The notes: generated by a model not told the origin, from the letters alone. 64,000 nt of DNA from an uncultured Aeromonadales bacterium (GCA_902776275.1 CACYPI010000003.1:16104-80103); one strand, 5' to 3'; counted from the first letter of the stretch, positions 20,336-33,012 are shown. Numbers and translations are program-made.

Positions 20336-21700
20336 TCAGGCCTTCTTCCCTTTTGCCCTCGTGAGCACTATGACAGTCTCGATGTGGGCCGTGCGCGGGA
20401 ACATGTCGAAGATCCCCCACTCCTTGATGGAGTAGCCGCTTGAGAGCATCTGCGGCAGATCGCGCGCGGCGGCAAGCGGATTGCATGAGACCAGGACCAC
20501 GAGCGGGAAGCCACGCTTGGCGCAGTAGGCGCAGGCGCGCGAGGCGCCCTCCCTTCCAGGGTCCATGACCACGGCGTCGTGGTCGCCCAGGGCGAACTCG
20601 TCCTTTTCAAACGCCTCGTCAAGATCCACCGTCACGAAGGAGGCGGTGGAGATCCCGGCAAGCTTCGCGCTCCTTGTCGCAAGCTCGGTCATCGAGTCCA
20701 CGACGTCGGCGCCGACAACCTTGGCTCCCGACTTGGCAAGCGGCAGCGTGAAGTTGCCGATGCCGCAGAAGAGGTCGAGCACGCTCATCCCGGGCTTCGG
20801 ATCCACGGCCTTGAGCACGCGCCCGACCATGGCCTTGTTCACCTCGCGGTTGACCTGCACGAAGGAGTCGCCGCGGCAGAGGATCCTGATCCCGTCCGAG
20901 GTGATGTAGAGCAAGTCAGGATCGCCGCAGATGAGGCGGGAGCGCGGCAGCTCCTTCATGCCCTCGGAGGTGCGCTCCATGACGTTCTCGGTGGCGCTGA
21001 CCACGATCCGCCGCGCCTTGGCGAAGGCTGCAAGCGCCTCCTCGTCCTCCTTGGGAATGGCCGCGGTCACGCGCAGGTTAATGCCGGCCGCCTCGTCGCC
21101 CTGCACGAGCTCGACGTGGCCGATCTTGCCGCGGCACCTAAGCGATCCCAGAAGTTCCCTGAGCTCTGGCAGGAGATTGTTGAGCTCAGGGCAGAGCGTG
21201 AGGCAGGAGTCGATGGTGCAGACGTCCTTGGACTTGCCTGCGCGAAAGCCCAGGCGGAACACCCCGCGGTCGAAGCGCGCGGCCAGGCGGCAGCTGCGGC
21301 GGTAGCCCTGCTGCGGGCTGCGCTCGATGAAGGACGGCGCGGAGAGCTCGATCCCCGCCTTTTTGAAGATCCTGCGGATCCCCGCTACCTTCGCGTCCAG
21401 GGCGTCGTCCGGATTGATGTGGGCAAGCGGGCACCCGCCGCACTGCCCGCGCACCGGGCAGGGATCCTCCATCCTGCGCTCGGAGCGCTTGAGGAGCTTG
21501 ATGATCGAGCACTGCCCGGTCGTGCCCTTCTGCCAAACAGGCTGTACGCGGGCTACCTCGCCTGGGAGCAGATCCTCGCAGAACCACACGCAGCTGCGCG
21601 CCTTGCCGACGCCCTGACCCTTGATGTCGAGGGAGGCGCATTCAAGCTCGAAGGCGCTGCGGTCAAATGACTTTTTTCTGGGGACGTAGAAGCTGACCAT
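20336..21700 (-). CDS. rlmD: 23S rRNA (uracil-1939-C5)-methyltransferase
   Basis: 454 aa. The ATG at 21700 has a near-perfect AAGGAGG 6 nt upstream, within the end of recO; genes overlap by 38 bp. RlmD methylates U1939 of 23S rRNA with S-adenosylmethionine. A TRAM-like N-terminal domain precedes an iron-sulfur cluster region (CPVRGQCGGCPLAH plus a later Cys). The methyltransferase fold has VLDLFCGIGNFTLPLA, the DPGREGASRACAYC motif and the catalytic Cys in VLVSCNPLAAARDL. In E. coli it adjoins relA; here the accessory patch separates them. Confidence 0.95.
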   Translation of the reverse strand: MVSFYVPRKKSFDRSAFELECASLDIKGQGVGKARSCVWFCEDLLPGEVARVQPVWQKGTTGQCSIIKLLKRSERRMEDPCPVRGQCGGCPLAHINPDDALDAKVAGIRRIFKKAGIELSAPSFIERSPQQGYRRSCRLAARFDRGVFRLGFRAGKSKDVCTIDSCLTLCPELNNLLPELRELLGSLRCRGKIGHVELVQGDEAAGINLRVTAAIPKEDEEALAAFAKARRIVVSATENVMERTSEGMKELPRSRLICGDPDLLYITSDGIRILCRGDSFVQVNREVNKAMVGRVLKAVDPKPGMSVLDLFCGIGNFTLPLAKSGAKVVGADVVDSMTELATRSAKLAGISTASFVTVDLDEAFEKDEFALGDHDAVVMDPGREGASRACAYCAKRGFPLVVLVSCNPLAAARDLPQMLSSGYSIKEWGIFDMFPRTAHIETVIVLTRAKGKKA

Positions 21701-22399
21701 CACGGGCCTCCTTGAGGTATGACGCATAAAGATCGCGCGAGCGCAGCCTGCGCCCGTTTAGGAGCGAGGCGATCGCGGCGCGGTTGACGGCCTTCAAGGC
21801 CGCGCGGGCGTCAGGGCGGGCGGTGAGCCCGGCTGCAACGGCGTTGAGCGCGGCGCCGTCCACCGCGTCGGGATCGCCGTCTTGAGCCATGGCAAAGCCC
21901 TCGCCTGGGATGAAGCTGTAGCGCGCGCGCTCGTCGAAGCCGCCCTGGCCGAAGTCCGGCGCGTAGCCAAGCTGCGAGAGCAGCCCGGTCTCGAAATCGC
22001 GCAGCGCCATCGCCTCGTCGCCCTTGCGCAGGCGCTCGATCGTGTTCATGTACAGCGCGAAGAACTGCGGGCTGCCTTCGTCGTCGCGGTAGAGCCAGTA
22101 GACGAGCTCGTTGACATAGCCTGCGCAGAATACCGCAGGCGCTGGGATCTCAGCGGCTGGCCCGGCCGCGCGCGCCATGCGCAGCACGGCAAGCTCGGAC
22201 CTCCCGCGCACGAACTCACACTCAAGCGGGGAGAACGGGCGCAGCAGCGCCCGCATGCGGCTGAGCTCCTTTGCAGAGGCCCTGCACACCGCCCCGACGC
22301 GCCCGTGCGCAAGCGAGAGCAGCGTCAGGAGCAGCGAGCGCTCGCGGTAGGGCCTGCTGTGGATGAGGTAGCAGGGCTCGGGGGCCCCGGGGATGGCGC

Positions 22400-22403
<4 letters not shown>
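21663..22403 (-). CDS. recO: DNA repair protein RecO
   Basis: 246 aa. It has an N-terminal OB fold ([21 protein letters not shown]) and a helical C-terminal part. RecO with RecR loads RecA onto SSB-coated DNA in gap repair. The zinc-finger cysteines of some RecO proteins are not evident, as in E. coli. Its start overlaps the era stop by 4 nt, giving tight coupling with era. Confidence 0.93.
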
Positions 22404-23311
<908 letters not shown>

Positions 23312-23324
23312 GCTAAAAGCCCCT

Positions 23325-24047
23325 TCAGCGCTTGAGCTGCTTTAAAGGATGTTCCTGCAGGTAGGCGAGGGCCTTGCCCGCCGCCTCCTGCTCAGCGCGG
23401 CGCTTTGAGGTGCCGCTGCCCTTGAACTCCGGGATCCCCTCGATCCTCACGGAGACGTCGAAGCTCTGGTTGTCGTCGGTGCCGTGGATCGCGTCGAGGT
23501 GGTACGACGGTAGCGGGCGGTGCAGCGACTGCATCTTCTCCTGCAACGCCGACTTGTGGTCCTTCTGCCCCTCGCCGGGCTGGATCGTGGCCAGGCGGGT
23601 CTTGAACCAGGAGAGCACCACCGAGCGCACGCGCGGGTAGTCGTCGCCCGAGTCGATGAACATCGCCCCGATGATCGACTCCACGGCGTCGGCGATGAGC
23701 GACTGGCGGCGCATGCCGCCGGTCTTGAGCTCGCCCGGGCCGAGCCTCAGGCAGTCGCCGATGCCGTACTCGCGCGCGATCTCCGCGAGCATGACCTCGC
23801 ACACCAGCGTCGAGCGCATGCGCGTGAGATCGCCCTCGGGCGACTTGGGGAAGAGCTCGTAGAGCTTGCGGGCGATGATCATTCCCAGGATCGAGTCGCC
23901 CAGGTACTCGAGCCTCTCGTTGTGCACCGGGCCGAAGCTGCGGTGCGTGAGTGCCTGCTCTAAGAGCCTGATGTCCTGGAAGGCGTAGCCAAGCCTCAGC
24001 TCGAGGTTTTGCAGCGCGAAGATGTTTATCTGGCTGCGGTCGTCCAT
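23325..24047 (-). CDS. rnc: ribonuclease III
   Basis: 240 aa. The start at 24047 shares one base with the lepB stop (TGATG) and has GGAGG 9 nt upstream; the longer in-frame start was rejected. RNase III cleaves double-stranded RNA in rRNA processing. The signature [15 protein letters not shown] carries the metal-binding Glu and Asp residues. A C-terminal double-stranded RNA-binding domain includes [20 protein letters not shown]. Confidence 0.98.
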   Translation of the reverse strand: MDDRSQINIFALQNLELRLGYAFQDIRLLEQALTHRSFGPVHNERLEYLGDSILGMIIARKLYELFPKSPEGDLTRMRSTLVCEVMLAEIAREYGIGDCLRLGPGELKTGGMRRQSLIADAVESIIGAMFIDSGDDYPRVRSVVLSWFKTRLATIQPGEGQKDHKSALQEKMQSLHRPLPSYHLDAIHGTDDNQSFDVSVRIEGIPEFKGSGTSKRRAEQEAAGKALAYLQEHPLKQLKR

Positions 24048-24957
24048 CAATGGAGCCCTCCTATCCTGCCTAGGTTGAACGAGGAGGGGATCCATGAGGG
24101 CAGCATGCTGTCGGATCCGCGGTCAAAGGAGAGCGACATCCAGATGCAGACGGTCCTGCCCACGAGGTTCTCGTAGGGGACGAAGCCCCAGAAGCGCGAG
24201 TCCTTGCTGTTGTCGCGGTTGTCGCCCATCACGAAGACATGATCCTCAGGCACCTTCCAGGCCCCCTGCGGCAGGTTCCCCTGCGTGTAGAAGTAGTTCT
24301 CGAAAGTCCCGGAGTTGGGGTTCACCTGGATGCGGTGCCTGACCCCCAGCAGATCCTCCTCGTAGACGTCGAAGGTCTCGCGGGCAAATCCCGATCCCTC
24401 GGCCATCTGCCCCAGGCTCTTGCGCGCTACGGGCTTGGCGTCGGAAGACAGCTTCGTGCCCTTGGGGAATATGAAGAGCTCCTTGCCGCGGTAGATGATG
24501 ACGTCGCCAGGCAGCCCGACCACGCGCTTTATGTAGTCGACGCTCGGGTCCTCAGGGTACTTGAAGACCACGACGTCCCCGCGCGCAGGCTCGCCTACCT
24601 TGATCATCACCGAGTTGGTGAAGGGGTTGCGGATCCCGTAGTCCCACTTGTTCACGGCGATGAAGTCGCCGCTCTGGAGCGTCGGCAGCATCGACCCGGA
24701 GGGGATGCGGTAGGGCTCGAAGAGGAAGGCCCGAAACAGGAACACGAAGAGGATTATGAAGAAGAGCGATCCGCTCTGCCCTATGATCCCGCCTGGCTCC
24801 ATGATCGCGGCGATCTCCTTGCGCTTGGCGCCGGGGTTCTTCTTCTTGAACTCCTCAGCGCGTTTCTTGCGCTGGGGGCGGCGCTTGATGCGATCGTAGA
24901 GCCAGCAGGCGCCGGTAAGCACGCTGAGCGCCGCCAGAATCACTGAGAAAATGTTCA

Positions 24958-24958
<1 letters not shown>
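24047..24958 (-). CDS. lepB: signal peptidase I
   Basis: 303 aa. The ATG at 24958 overlaps the lepA stop by one base (TGATG); a GTG one codon earlier is less likely. LepB removes signal peptides from exported proteins. Two membrane segments lie at about 3-22 and 62-80. The catalytic Ser is in YRIPSGSMLPTL and the Lys in VDYIKRVVGLPGD. GDNRDNSKDSRFWG is the C-terminal box. It is the export partner for the secreted proteins encoded here. Confidence 0.97.
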
Positions 24959-26769
<1,811 letters not shown>

Positions 26770-26869
26770 ATGAAATCTTGCCTGAAAAAGGTGGGGATCC
26801 GGGAGCCGCGGCGCCTTGCGCGCCGCAGGCCAGAAGGGATTTTAGCACAGCGTGCCGCCGCGCCATGGG

Positions 26870-27847
26870 CTACCTGCCGGGCGCGCCCTCGCCGGCGCTG
26901 TCCTGCTGGGACTGGCCCATTGACACGCCCGAAAGCACCTGCCTTGCCAGTTCCATCGGGATCTCCCCCGTGACCGCGTACTCGCGGTTGACGTCCTGCG
27001 TGCGGTAGACGCTGATGGTGCCGGCGCTGGCCTCCTGGAGGTAGAGCGAGGAGCGGGAGTTGATGTAGACGCGGAAGGAGAAGAGCCCGTCGGAGAACTG
27101 CTGGTAGGGGCTGACGTTGCCGTCGTCCATCTGCACCGAGCCCTCGGAGACCATCTTGAAGTAGCGGGGGATCTTGATGAAGCCCCAGGGCTCGAGGTTC
27201 TCCTGCGCCTCCGGGCGCGAGAGCGCGAAGTGGTCGAACTCCGCATCCGAGAGCACCGGATCGGATGAGGAGTCCTCGGACACGTCGGCAGCCGAGATCT
27301 TGAGCGCGACCGCGCCTGAGGGCGAGGTCACGTTGACCTCGACGGGGATCCCCTGCCCGTCGTCGAGCGCGACGGCGAAGCCGTAGCGCTGGTCGGAGGT
27401 GGGGATGAGCCTTATGAGCGAGACGCGGCGGCCGTTGAGCCTGGTGCGGCCTGAGAACACGCACTGGTAGCCCTGGAGCTTGGTCTTGGGCGACATCAGG
27501 CGGTCGAAGACCTGCGAGGGGTGCCAGGTCAGGGGCAGCCGCGCGCCCTTGTCCTCGTTGAAGTCAAAGCCCGCGAGATCGCGCAGCGCGTAGCCTGCGA
27601 CCGCGCCGTTGAGCGAGCGCCAGAGCACGTACTCGTGCCCGCCCTTGCTGAGGTGGCGGTAGGAGAATGGGAACATGCCGCGCTGATCCCCCGTCCCGGT
27701 GGTGAACTTGACGTTCGAGGCGGCGAAATCCTGGCGGGCCTTGAGGAAGCCGTCCATGCAGCCGTCGTCGGCCGCCTGGGCGCCTTGCAGGCAAAACAAA
27801 ACCGCGAACAGCAGGAGGCTGAAGGCGGTTTTAACAAGTTCGGGCAT
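26870..27847 (-). CDS. rseB: sigma-E regulatory protein RseB
   Basis: 325 aa with a signal peptide of about 25 residues. RseB binds the periplasmic part of RseA, shields it from DegS and senses lipopolysaccharide intermediates. The first large domain resembles the LolA-type fold of MucB/RseB (MFPFSYRHLSKGGHEYVLWRS), and the second ends in YAVTGEIPMELARQVLSGV. Identification rests on these segments and on its place directly after rseA. Confidence 0.88.
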   Translation of the reverse strand: MPELVKTAFSLLLFAVLFCLQGAQAADDGCMDGFLKARQDFAASNVKFTTGTGDQRGMFPFSYRHLSKGGHEYVLWRSLNGAVAGYALRDLAGFDFNEDKGARLPLTWHPSQVFDRLMSPKTKLQGYQCVFSGRTRLNGRRVSLIRLIPTSDQRYGFAVALDDGQGIPVEVNVTSPSGAVALKISAADVSEDSSSDPVLSDAEFDHFALSRPEAQENLEPWGFIKIPRYFKMVSEGSVQMDDGNVSPYQQFSDGLFSFRVYINSRSSLYLQEASAGTISVYRTQDVNREYAVTGEIPMELARQVLSGVSMGQSQQDSAGEGAPGR

Positions 27848-27869
27848 TGTTATGGAAAAATCTTTTGTC

Positions 27870-28463
27870 TCAGTTGGAGGCTGTGTCCAGCACGTAGCCG
27901 CGGAGGTAGTTGTTGATCCTCGACTCCTCCTGCTGGCGCTTCTCGGCGAGGTCGCGCTGCTCCCTGGGCGAGAGCTGGACGCCCTGCTGGAGCTGCGGCT
28001 GGGCGTCGAGCGTGATCGCCTCGCCGCCGTGGTTCTGGTAGCTGGCGAGGTTCACCCCGCCGATGGTGCCCATGGTGCCCACGGCCTGGGTGCCGGCGGC
28101 GTTGTCGTCGGCGTTCCAAGCCTGGTAGCCGAAGATGGTGACCATGCAGATGGAGGCTGCTGCGGCGACCTGCCCGAAGATGAAGCCAAGCTTCCTGAGG
28201 CTCAGGACATGGACCTTCCTCTCAGGCTCGGCGGCCGGCTGCTCGGCCTGGGCGCCAGACTCGATCTTCGACATCACCGCGTCGGCAAAGCCCATGTCGG
28301 CGTGATCGGCAAGCTCTCCGCGGAGCGCCGCGCCCATAGCGGCCCAGTTCTCCAGATGCCTGCGGTCCTCTTCCGACACCTCATGAAGCTTGTCGAGATC
28401 CTCGCCGTCAAAGTTGGCCGAAAGGATTTCCTCGTCGTTCACTGCGGTGATCTTGTCGTGCAT
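27870..28463 (-). CDS. rseA: anti-sigma-E factor RseA
   Basis: 197 aa (E. coli 216). A cytoplasmic sigma-binding part (about 1-90, with ENWAAMGAALRGE) is followed by one membrane helix (about 92-112, ASICMVTIFGYQAW) and a periplasmic tail ending in RINNYLRGYVLDTAS, where RseB would bind. RseA holds RpoE inactive until regulated proteolysis. It starts 18 bp after rpoE, consistent with co-transcription for balanced amounts. Confidence 0.9.
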   Translation of the reverse strand: MHDKITAVNDEEILSANFDGEDLDKLHEVSEEDRRHLENWAAMGAALRGELADHADMGFADAVMSKIESGAQAEQPAAEPERKVHVLSLRKLGFIFGQVAAAASICMVTIFGYQAWNADDNAAGTQAVGTMGTIGGVNLASYQNHGGEAITLDAQPQLQQGVQLSPREQRDLAEKRQQEESRINNYLRGYVLDTASN

Positions 28464-28481
28464 ATGGTCTCCGATCTCTCT

Positions 28482-29075
28482 TTAACCTTTGCGGAACTGC
28501 TCCATCTTCGACTCGATGTACTGGCGGGCCCTGAAGATCCTCGATCTCACCGTCCCTATCGGGACTCCGGCCTTTTCAGATATCTCGTCGTAGGAGAGCC
28601 CTTCGAGCTCCCTGAGCATGAACGCCTCCCTCAGTTCCTTGGGGAGTTCGCCCACTGCCTTCAGGATAACCTTTTTCAGTTCCTCGGACTCGATGATCGA
28701 ATCCGGCGTCTGCCTGTCAGTCAGGGCTTCCGGGGAGGAGGCGTTGAGCACCTCGTCGTCCACGTCCACCTGGCTGCGCTGCCTAGAACTGCTGTCCAGG
28801 AAGTTCTTGGCGGCATTGGTGACTATCCTGTAAAGCCAGGTGTAAAACGAGCTTTCGCCCCTGAAGTTCGGCAGAGCCTTGTAGGCCTTGATGAAGGCCT
28901 CCTGGGCTATGTCGCTGGCATCAGCGAAATCGCTCACGTACTTCTGGGCGATCTTCACAACGCGGTGCTGGTATCTCACCACCAGCAAGTTGTACGCGCT
29001 GATGTTCCCAGCTTGCACTTGCCGCACCAGCTCTTCGTCGCTGCTGCTGCCGGCATCTGGGGCCTTGGGACTCAT
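28482..29075 (-). CDS. rpoE: extracytoplasmic stress sigma factor RpoE
   Basis: 197 aa. An ECF sigma factor with region 2 (FADASDIAQEAFIKAYKALP and FYTWLYRIVTNAAKNFL) and region 4 (LPKELREAFMLRELEGLSY with EISEKAGVPIGTVRSRI). It directs transcription of envelope repair genes. The two genes after it, rseA and rseB, are its regulators. A likely sigma-E promoter lies just upstream, suggesting autoregulation as in E. coli. The N terminus has a short Ser/Asp-rich extension. Confidence 0.96.
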   Translation of the reverse strand: MSPKAPDAGSSSDEELVRQVQAGNISAYNLLVVRYQHRVVKIAQKYVSDFADASDIAQEAFIKAYKALPNFRGESSFYTWLYRIVTNAAKNFLDSSSRQRSQVDVDDEVLNASSPEALTDRQTPDSIIESEELKKVILKAVGELPKELREAFMLRELEGLSYDEISEKAGVPIGTVRSRIFRARQYIESKMEQFRKG

Positions 29076-29098
29076 AAGCTCTTGTACCTGCTTTAACC

Positions 29099-29126
29099 TT
29101 TTGACCGCGGGCTGCGCGGAAAGTTC
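29099..29126 (-). promoter_or_regulatory. predicted sigma-E autoregulatory promoter of rpoE
   Basis: On the minus strand GAACTT (29126-29121) and TCAAAA (29104-29099) are 16 bp apart. This fits the sigma-E pattern GGAACTT-N15/16-TCnAA known from E. coli. The predicted start is about 15-20 bp before the rpoE ATG, so the leader would be very short. Confidence 0.6.
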
Positions 29127-29294
29127 AAAGTTTTTTAAAAAAGGAAGCTGCGGAGGTGCCTCCGCGCCCCGCGCACGGGGCGGCGGGATCTGCGAATTAT
29201 AGCATCAGGGCGGCGGGGCCCATTGCCGCCCTGAGGCCCTGCGCGCCCCCGGATTACGGAGGCCGCGCCAAGATGCCGCGGCGGCGCTTTCCTA

Positions 29295-29300
29295 TATAAT
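29295..29300 (+). promoter_or_regulatory. likely -10 of the MscK-like gene
   Basis: TATAAT 42 bp before the start codon of the channel gene. No clear -35 is visible. It diverges from the rpoE promoter about 170 bp away. Confidence 0.45.
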
Positions 29301-29341
29301 GGCACCGTCTTTTTGATTCTTTGCGCAGGATCATCAATCCC

Positions 29342-32300
29342 ATGTTCAGAAAGCTCGTCATCTGCGCCGCCGCCCTGCTGGCAGCCGCGCTTCCCCTGCA
29401 GTCGCAAGCCGCCAAGGCCCAGTCCCAGGCGCAGCAGGCCCCCGCCGCCCTGTCCGTCTCGACCGACATCGGCGAGGTCCAGCTGCCCACCGCCCAGGAG
29501 CTCCAGGACGCCGCCGAGGCCCTCAAGAACGACTCCACCTTGAAGGAAGACGAGCGCAAGGACCGCATGGCCGAGCTTGCCAACGCGCAAGCGGGGCTGC
29601 AGACGCTGCAAAGCGTCCAGGCCAGCATCAGCTCCCTCAAGAAGACCGTCTCGGGGGCGTCCTCCCAGCTGCGCAAGCTCGCCTCCGATCTCTACAAGGC
29701 CGAGCGCCAGTACGCCGAAGTGCCATCGGTGCAGAAGTACAACTCGGAGAACATAGGCCAGCTCATCGACTCGCTGCGCAACTCCTCGACGGGCGCCCAG
29801 CAGGAGCTCTCGTCGGCCACCGCCGAGTACAGCGATCTGCAGACCCTGCCCGAGCGCGCCCAGACCACCATCAGCAAGAACAACGCCGACATCGCGCAGA
29901 TAAGCTCGTCGCTGCAGCAGGGGTCCGATCCCAAGAGCCCCGGGGTGCGCAACCGCGCATTGAACATGTATGCGATGGAGCTGCAGAACCAGCTGCTCCA
30001 GGCCCAGCTTGAGAACCACACGCTGCTCCTGGATCTCGCAAACTACCGCGTCCGCATCGCGACCATCAAGAACAACTACTTCCAGAAGTACCTCGCCGCA
30101 GCACAGACCCGCCAGAACGAGTTGCTCTCCGCATCCGACGACGCGGGCTACGACGAGGAGGGCCTGAACGAGGCTGCAAAGAAGTACCCTGCCCTCGCCA
30201 AGGAGCTCGACGCCAACCGCAAGCTCTTCTCATACGTCGCCGGTGCCCGCCAGCAGGCCGCCGCGATCTCAAAGGAGGATCACGACGTCCAGGAGGCCCT
30301 CTCGACCTTAAAGCAGATGACCGCCTCCATAGACTCAGAGATAAGCGGCCTTGACAAGAGCCTGCTGCTCTCGCGCCTGCTCAACCGCCAGCAGTCCCAG
30401 GTGCCCGACGTCAGGCTAAGCCACAAGCTCGACGAGCTGATCCCCGATCTCACGCTGTGGCTCTACGATGTCCGCTCGCGCCGCGACGACATGTTCGACA
30501 CCAACGACTTTGCCGACCGCGCGATCAAGAAGAATCCGGATCTCAAGAATTGCCGCGACGAGTACATCTCCGTGCTGGTCAAGCGACGCGAGCTGCTCAA
30601 CGACATCTACCAGGCGCTCTCCTCGCAGCTGACCACCGCCATCAACCTCAAGGTCAAGTACCAGGAGTTCACGGCGCTGCGCGACTCCACCGCCGCCAAG
30701 GTCACCGAGAACCTCTTCTGGCTCAAGAGCAACCAGCCGCTGGGACGCGAGTTCATCTACACCTTCGTGCCAAGCCTGGTCCACGAGTTCTCGCAGTTCA
30801 CCTCGAAGATCTCAAGCCCGCAGTACCGCTCCGACACCCTCAACACCTTCCTGGTGCTCGGCGTGCCCGCTGCGGCGCTCGGCCTCCTGGCCTTCATCGC
30901 CGGTCCCTACATCAGACGCCTGAACAACCGCATCGCCGGCAAGCTCGACCGCCGCGACGACGGGATCCTGGTGACCACGACGGCCATACTGCTGAACATC
31001 CTCATGGTCATCCCCAAGGCGGTGCTCTGGGCCTTCTTCGGCGGCGCGGTCATCTGCCTGTGCCTGAACACCTCCCAGGAGCAGACCGCGGTCATCGGGA
31101 TGCTCCTGCTGCACATCATGGTCTTCGTGTTCTTCCTTGAGATCCTCAAGCCCAACTCGCTGGCCCAGCGCCACTTCTGCATCAACCCCGACGTGCTGCG
31201 CCACAACCGCAGGCTCTTGAACCGCGTGTGGTACGCCTTGATCCCGATCCTGATCGTCGCAAACACCGCCGAAACCGATTCGGCGATGATCTACGACGAC
31301 ATCGCAGGCTACCTACTGACCATGATCTGCTCGGCCGCGCTGATGGCCATCGCCTTTGGGTGGATCAAGGCCCAGCTACGCAGCACCGACGACATGTCAT
31401 CGATCATCTGGCTCATCTCGCTGGCGCTCATGGTGATCCCCGCTGGGATCATCATCGCGGTGGCCAACGGCTACTACTACACGACGGTCAAGCTCGTAAA
31501 CCGCGTCGCCTATACGTGCTATGCGGTGCTCTTCTACTGGATCATCGCCAACACCGTGCGCCGCGCGATGTACGTGCTGCAGTCGCGCATCCGCCGCCGC
31601 TCCTTCGACCTGGCTGTTGCAGACGGCCAGGAGGCCGACAAGCACAAGGATCCCGAGCGCGAGTCCAACCTCGCCTACTTCAAGGAGACCCTGGGCCTTG
31701 AGAACCTCGGCGCCAAGGCCTACAAGATGGCAAACGGCTTCCTCATCATCGTGACGCTGGCGGTCATGTACAGCCAGTGGAGCGACCTCGCAGGCGCCCT
31801 GGGCTACTTGAAGAACGTGAGGCTCTGGTCGGACGTCCAGATCATCGGCGGCAAGGAGACGGTGGTCAGCGCGCTTACGCTTGCCGACGTGCTGCTCGCG
31901 GCGCTGATCATCGTCGTGATGGTGCTCTTGAACCGCAACCTGCCGGTGCTGCTTGAGAGGATCTTCCTGTGGAAGGCCAAGGGCGCGCAGCTGCGCAGCA
32001 CGAGCTACACCGTGAAGATCATCACCTCGTACGCGATCCTGACGGTGGGGCTCATCTCGGCTGCCGGAGCTCTGGGGATCAAGTGGGAGAACCTGCAATG
32101 GCTGGTCGCCGCCCTATCGGTAGGCTTGGGCTTCGGCCTCCAGGAGATCTTCGCCAACTTCGTCTCAGGCCTCATCATCCTCTTCGAGCGCCAGCTGCGC
32201 GTGGGCGACATCATCACCCTGGGCTCCCTCTCTGGCAAGGTCAGCAAGATCCGCATCCGCTCGACCACGATCCTCTCGTTTGAGAACAAGGAGGTCATGA

Positions 32301-32749
32301 TCCCCAACCGCGAGTTCATCACCTCGGCGCTGACCAACTGGTCGCTCACCAACACCGTCACGATGATCGAGTTCACCGTCGGCGTGGGCTACAGCTCGGA
32401 CGTGGAGAAGGCCAAGCGCCTGCTGCGCACTATCCTCGCCAAGTGCCGCTACCTTGCCAAGGGCATGACCCCGCTCGTCTACGTCAAGTCGCTTGACGAC
32501 AGCGCCGTGACCATCAGTTGCGAGGTCTACGTCACCGAGATCGGCAACCGCAAGCTCACCTACGACTACCTGTGCTCGCAGACGCTGAAGGTCTTCGGGG
32601 AGAACGGCATCGAGATCCCGTTCAACCAGATGGACGTCAACATCAAGAACATGGAGCAGGGAGAGTTCATCGACACCCTGAAGAAGGGGCTGCTCCACGG
32701 CGGCGCGTTGCAGAAGCAGGAAAGCGCCGCAACTCCGGCGCAGGCCTGA
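29342..32749 (+). CDS. mscK: MscK-type mechanosensitive channel
   Basis: 1135 aa (E. coli MscK 1120). The ATG at 29342 opens a signal peptide (about 1-24); a TTG seven codons earlier was rejected. A long periplasmic coiled-coil region (about 50-450) precedes many membrane helices (about 500-900) and a C-terminal MscS domain. In that domain the pore helix and beta region read LVAALSVGLGFGLQEIFANFVSG and LFERQLRVGDIITL. MscK opens under membrane tension and releases solutes after osmotic downshock, in E. coli in a K-dependent way. Distinguishing MscK from MscM/YjeP needs alignment; length and layout favour the MscK group. Confidence 0.85.
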   Translation: MFRKLVICAAALLAAALPLQSQAAKAQSQAQQAPAALSVSTDIGEVQLPTAQELQDAAEALKNDSTLKEDERKDRMAELANAQAGLQTLQSVQASISSLKKTVSGASSQLRKLASDLYKAERQYAEVPSVQKYNSENIGQLIDSLRNSSTGAQQELSSATAEYSDLQTLPERAQTTISKNNADIAQISSSLQQGSDPKSPGVRNRALNMYAMELQNQLLQAQLENHTLLLDLANYRVRIATIKNNYFQKYLAAAQTRQNELLSASDDAGYDEEGLNEAAKKYPALAKELDANRKLFSYVAGARQQAAAISKEDHDVQEALSTLKQMTASIDSEISGLDKSLLLSRLLNRQQSQVPDVRLSHKLDELIPDLTLWLYDVRSRRDDMFDTNDFADRAIKKNPDLKNCRDEYISVLVKRRELLNDIYQALSSQLTTAINLKVKYQEFTALRDSTAAKVTENLFWLKSNQPLGREFIYTFVPSLVHEFSQFTSKISSPQYRSDTLNTFLVLGVPAAALGLLAFIAGPYIRRLNNRIAGKLDRRDDGILVTTTAILLNILMVIPKAVLWAFFGGAVICLCLNTSQEQTAVIGMLLLHIMVFVFFLEILKPNSLAQRHFCINPDVLRHNRRLLNRVWYALIPILIVANTAETDSAMIYDDIAGYLLTMICSAALMAIAFGWIKAQLRSTDDMSSIIWLISLALMVIPAGIIIAVANGYYYTTVKLVNRVAYTCYAVLFYWIIANTVRRAMYVLQSRIRRRSFDLAVADGQEADKHKDPERESNLAYFKETLGLENLGAKAYKMANGFLIIVTLAVMYSQWSDLAGALGYLKNVRLWSDVQIIGGKETVVSALTLADVLLAALIIVVMVLLNRNLPVLLERIFLWKAKGAQLRSTSYTVKIITSYAILTVGLISAAGALGIKWENLQWLVAALSVGLGFGLQEIFANFVSGLIILFERQLRVGDIITLGSLSGKVSKIRIRSTTILSFENKEVMIPNREFITSALTNWSLTNTVTMIEFTVGVGYSSDVEKAKRLLRTILAKCRYLAKGMTPLVYVKSLDDSAVTISCEVYVTEIGNRKLTYDYLCSQTLKVFGENGIEIPFNQMDVNIKNMEQGEFIDTLKKGLLHGGALQKQESAATPAQA

Positions 32750-32765
32750 CGCCCTTTTAAGATCT

Positions 32766-32802
32766 GAAAGCCCCGATCCGGATCATCCGGATCGGGGCTT
32801 TC
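32766..32802. terminator. terminator between mscK and the ferredoxin gene
   Basis: A 16-bp perfect stem GAAAGCCCCGATCCGG/CCGGATCGGGGCTTTC with loop ATCAT lies between convergent genes. The T run on the plus strand is short (TTTCC), and the 5' arm supplies a similar CTTTC on the other strand, so it may work in both directions. Confidence 0.7.
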
Positions 32803-32820
32803 CACTGTCCTGGCGCTCGC

Positions 32821-33012
32821 TCAGATCTGCTTTGAGGGGATCTCCTGCTCGCTTATGGCGCCGTTCTCGCAGACGTCCTCGCAGGCACCGCACTCGGCGC
32901 AGGTCTCAGGATCGATCACGCAGTGGCCGTCCTCCTCGGTGATGCTCCCGCACGGGCAGGCATCGATGCAATCCCCGCAGTCAGTGCAAATCTCTTTGTC
33001 TATTACGAACAT
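32821..33012 (-). CDS. 2[4Fe-4S] ferredoxin
   Basis: 63 aa. The ATG at 33012 has GGGAGG 5 nt upstream; the frame extends further but without signals. Two cluster motifs, CTDCGDCIDACPCG and CAECGACEDVCENG, carry the eight cysteines of a clostridial-type low-potential electron carrier. Its redox partner cannot be read from context. It is a lone gene between two plus-strand genes. Such ferredoxins are common in anaerobes and serve pyruvate oxidation or hydrogen metabolism. Confidence 0.93.
   Translation of the reverse strand: MFVIDKEICTDCGDCIDACPCGSITEEDGHCVIDPETCAECGACEDVCENGAISEQEIPSKQI

Noticed and set aside
20163..20486. Minus-strand frame at the rlmD 3' end
   Set aside because: Overlaps rlmD and the GNAT remnant out of frame; the GNAT frame with its stops explains the sequence better.
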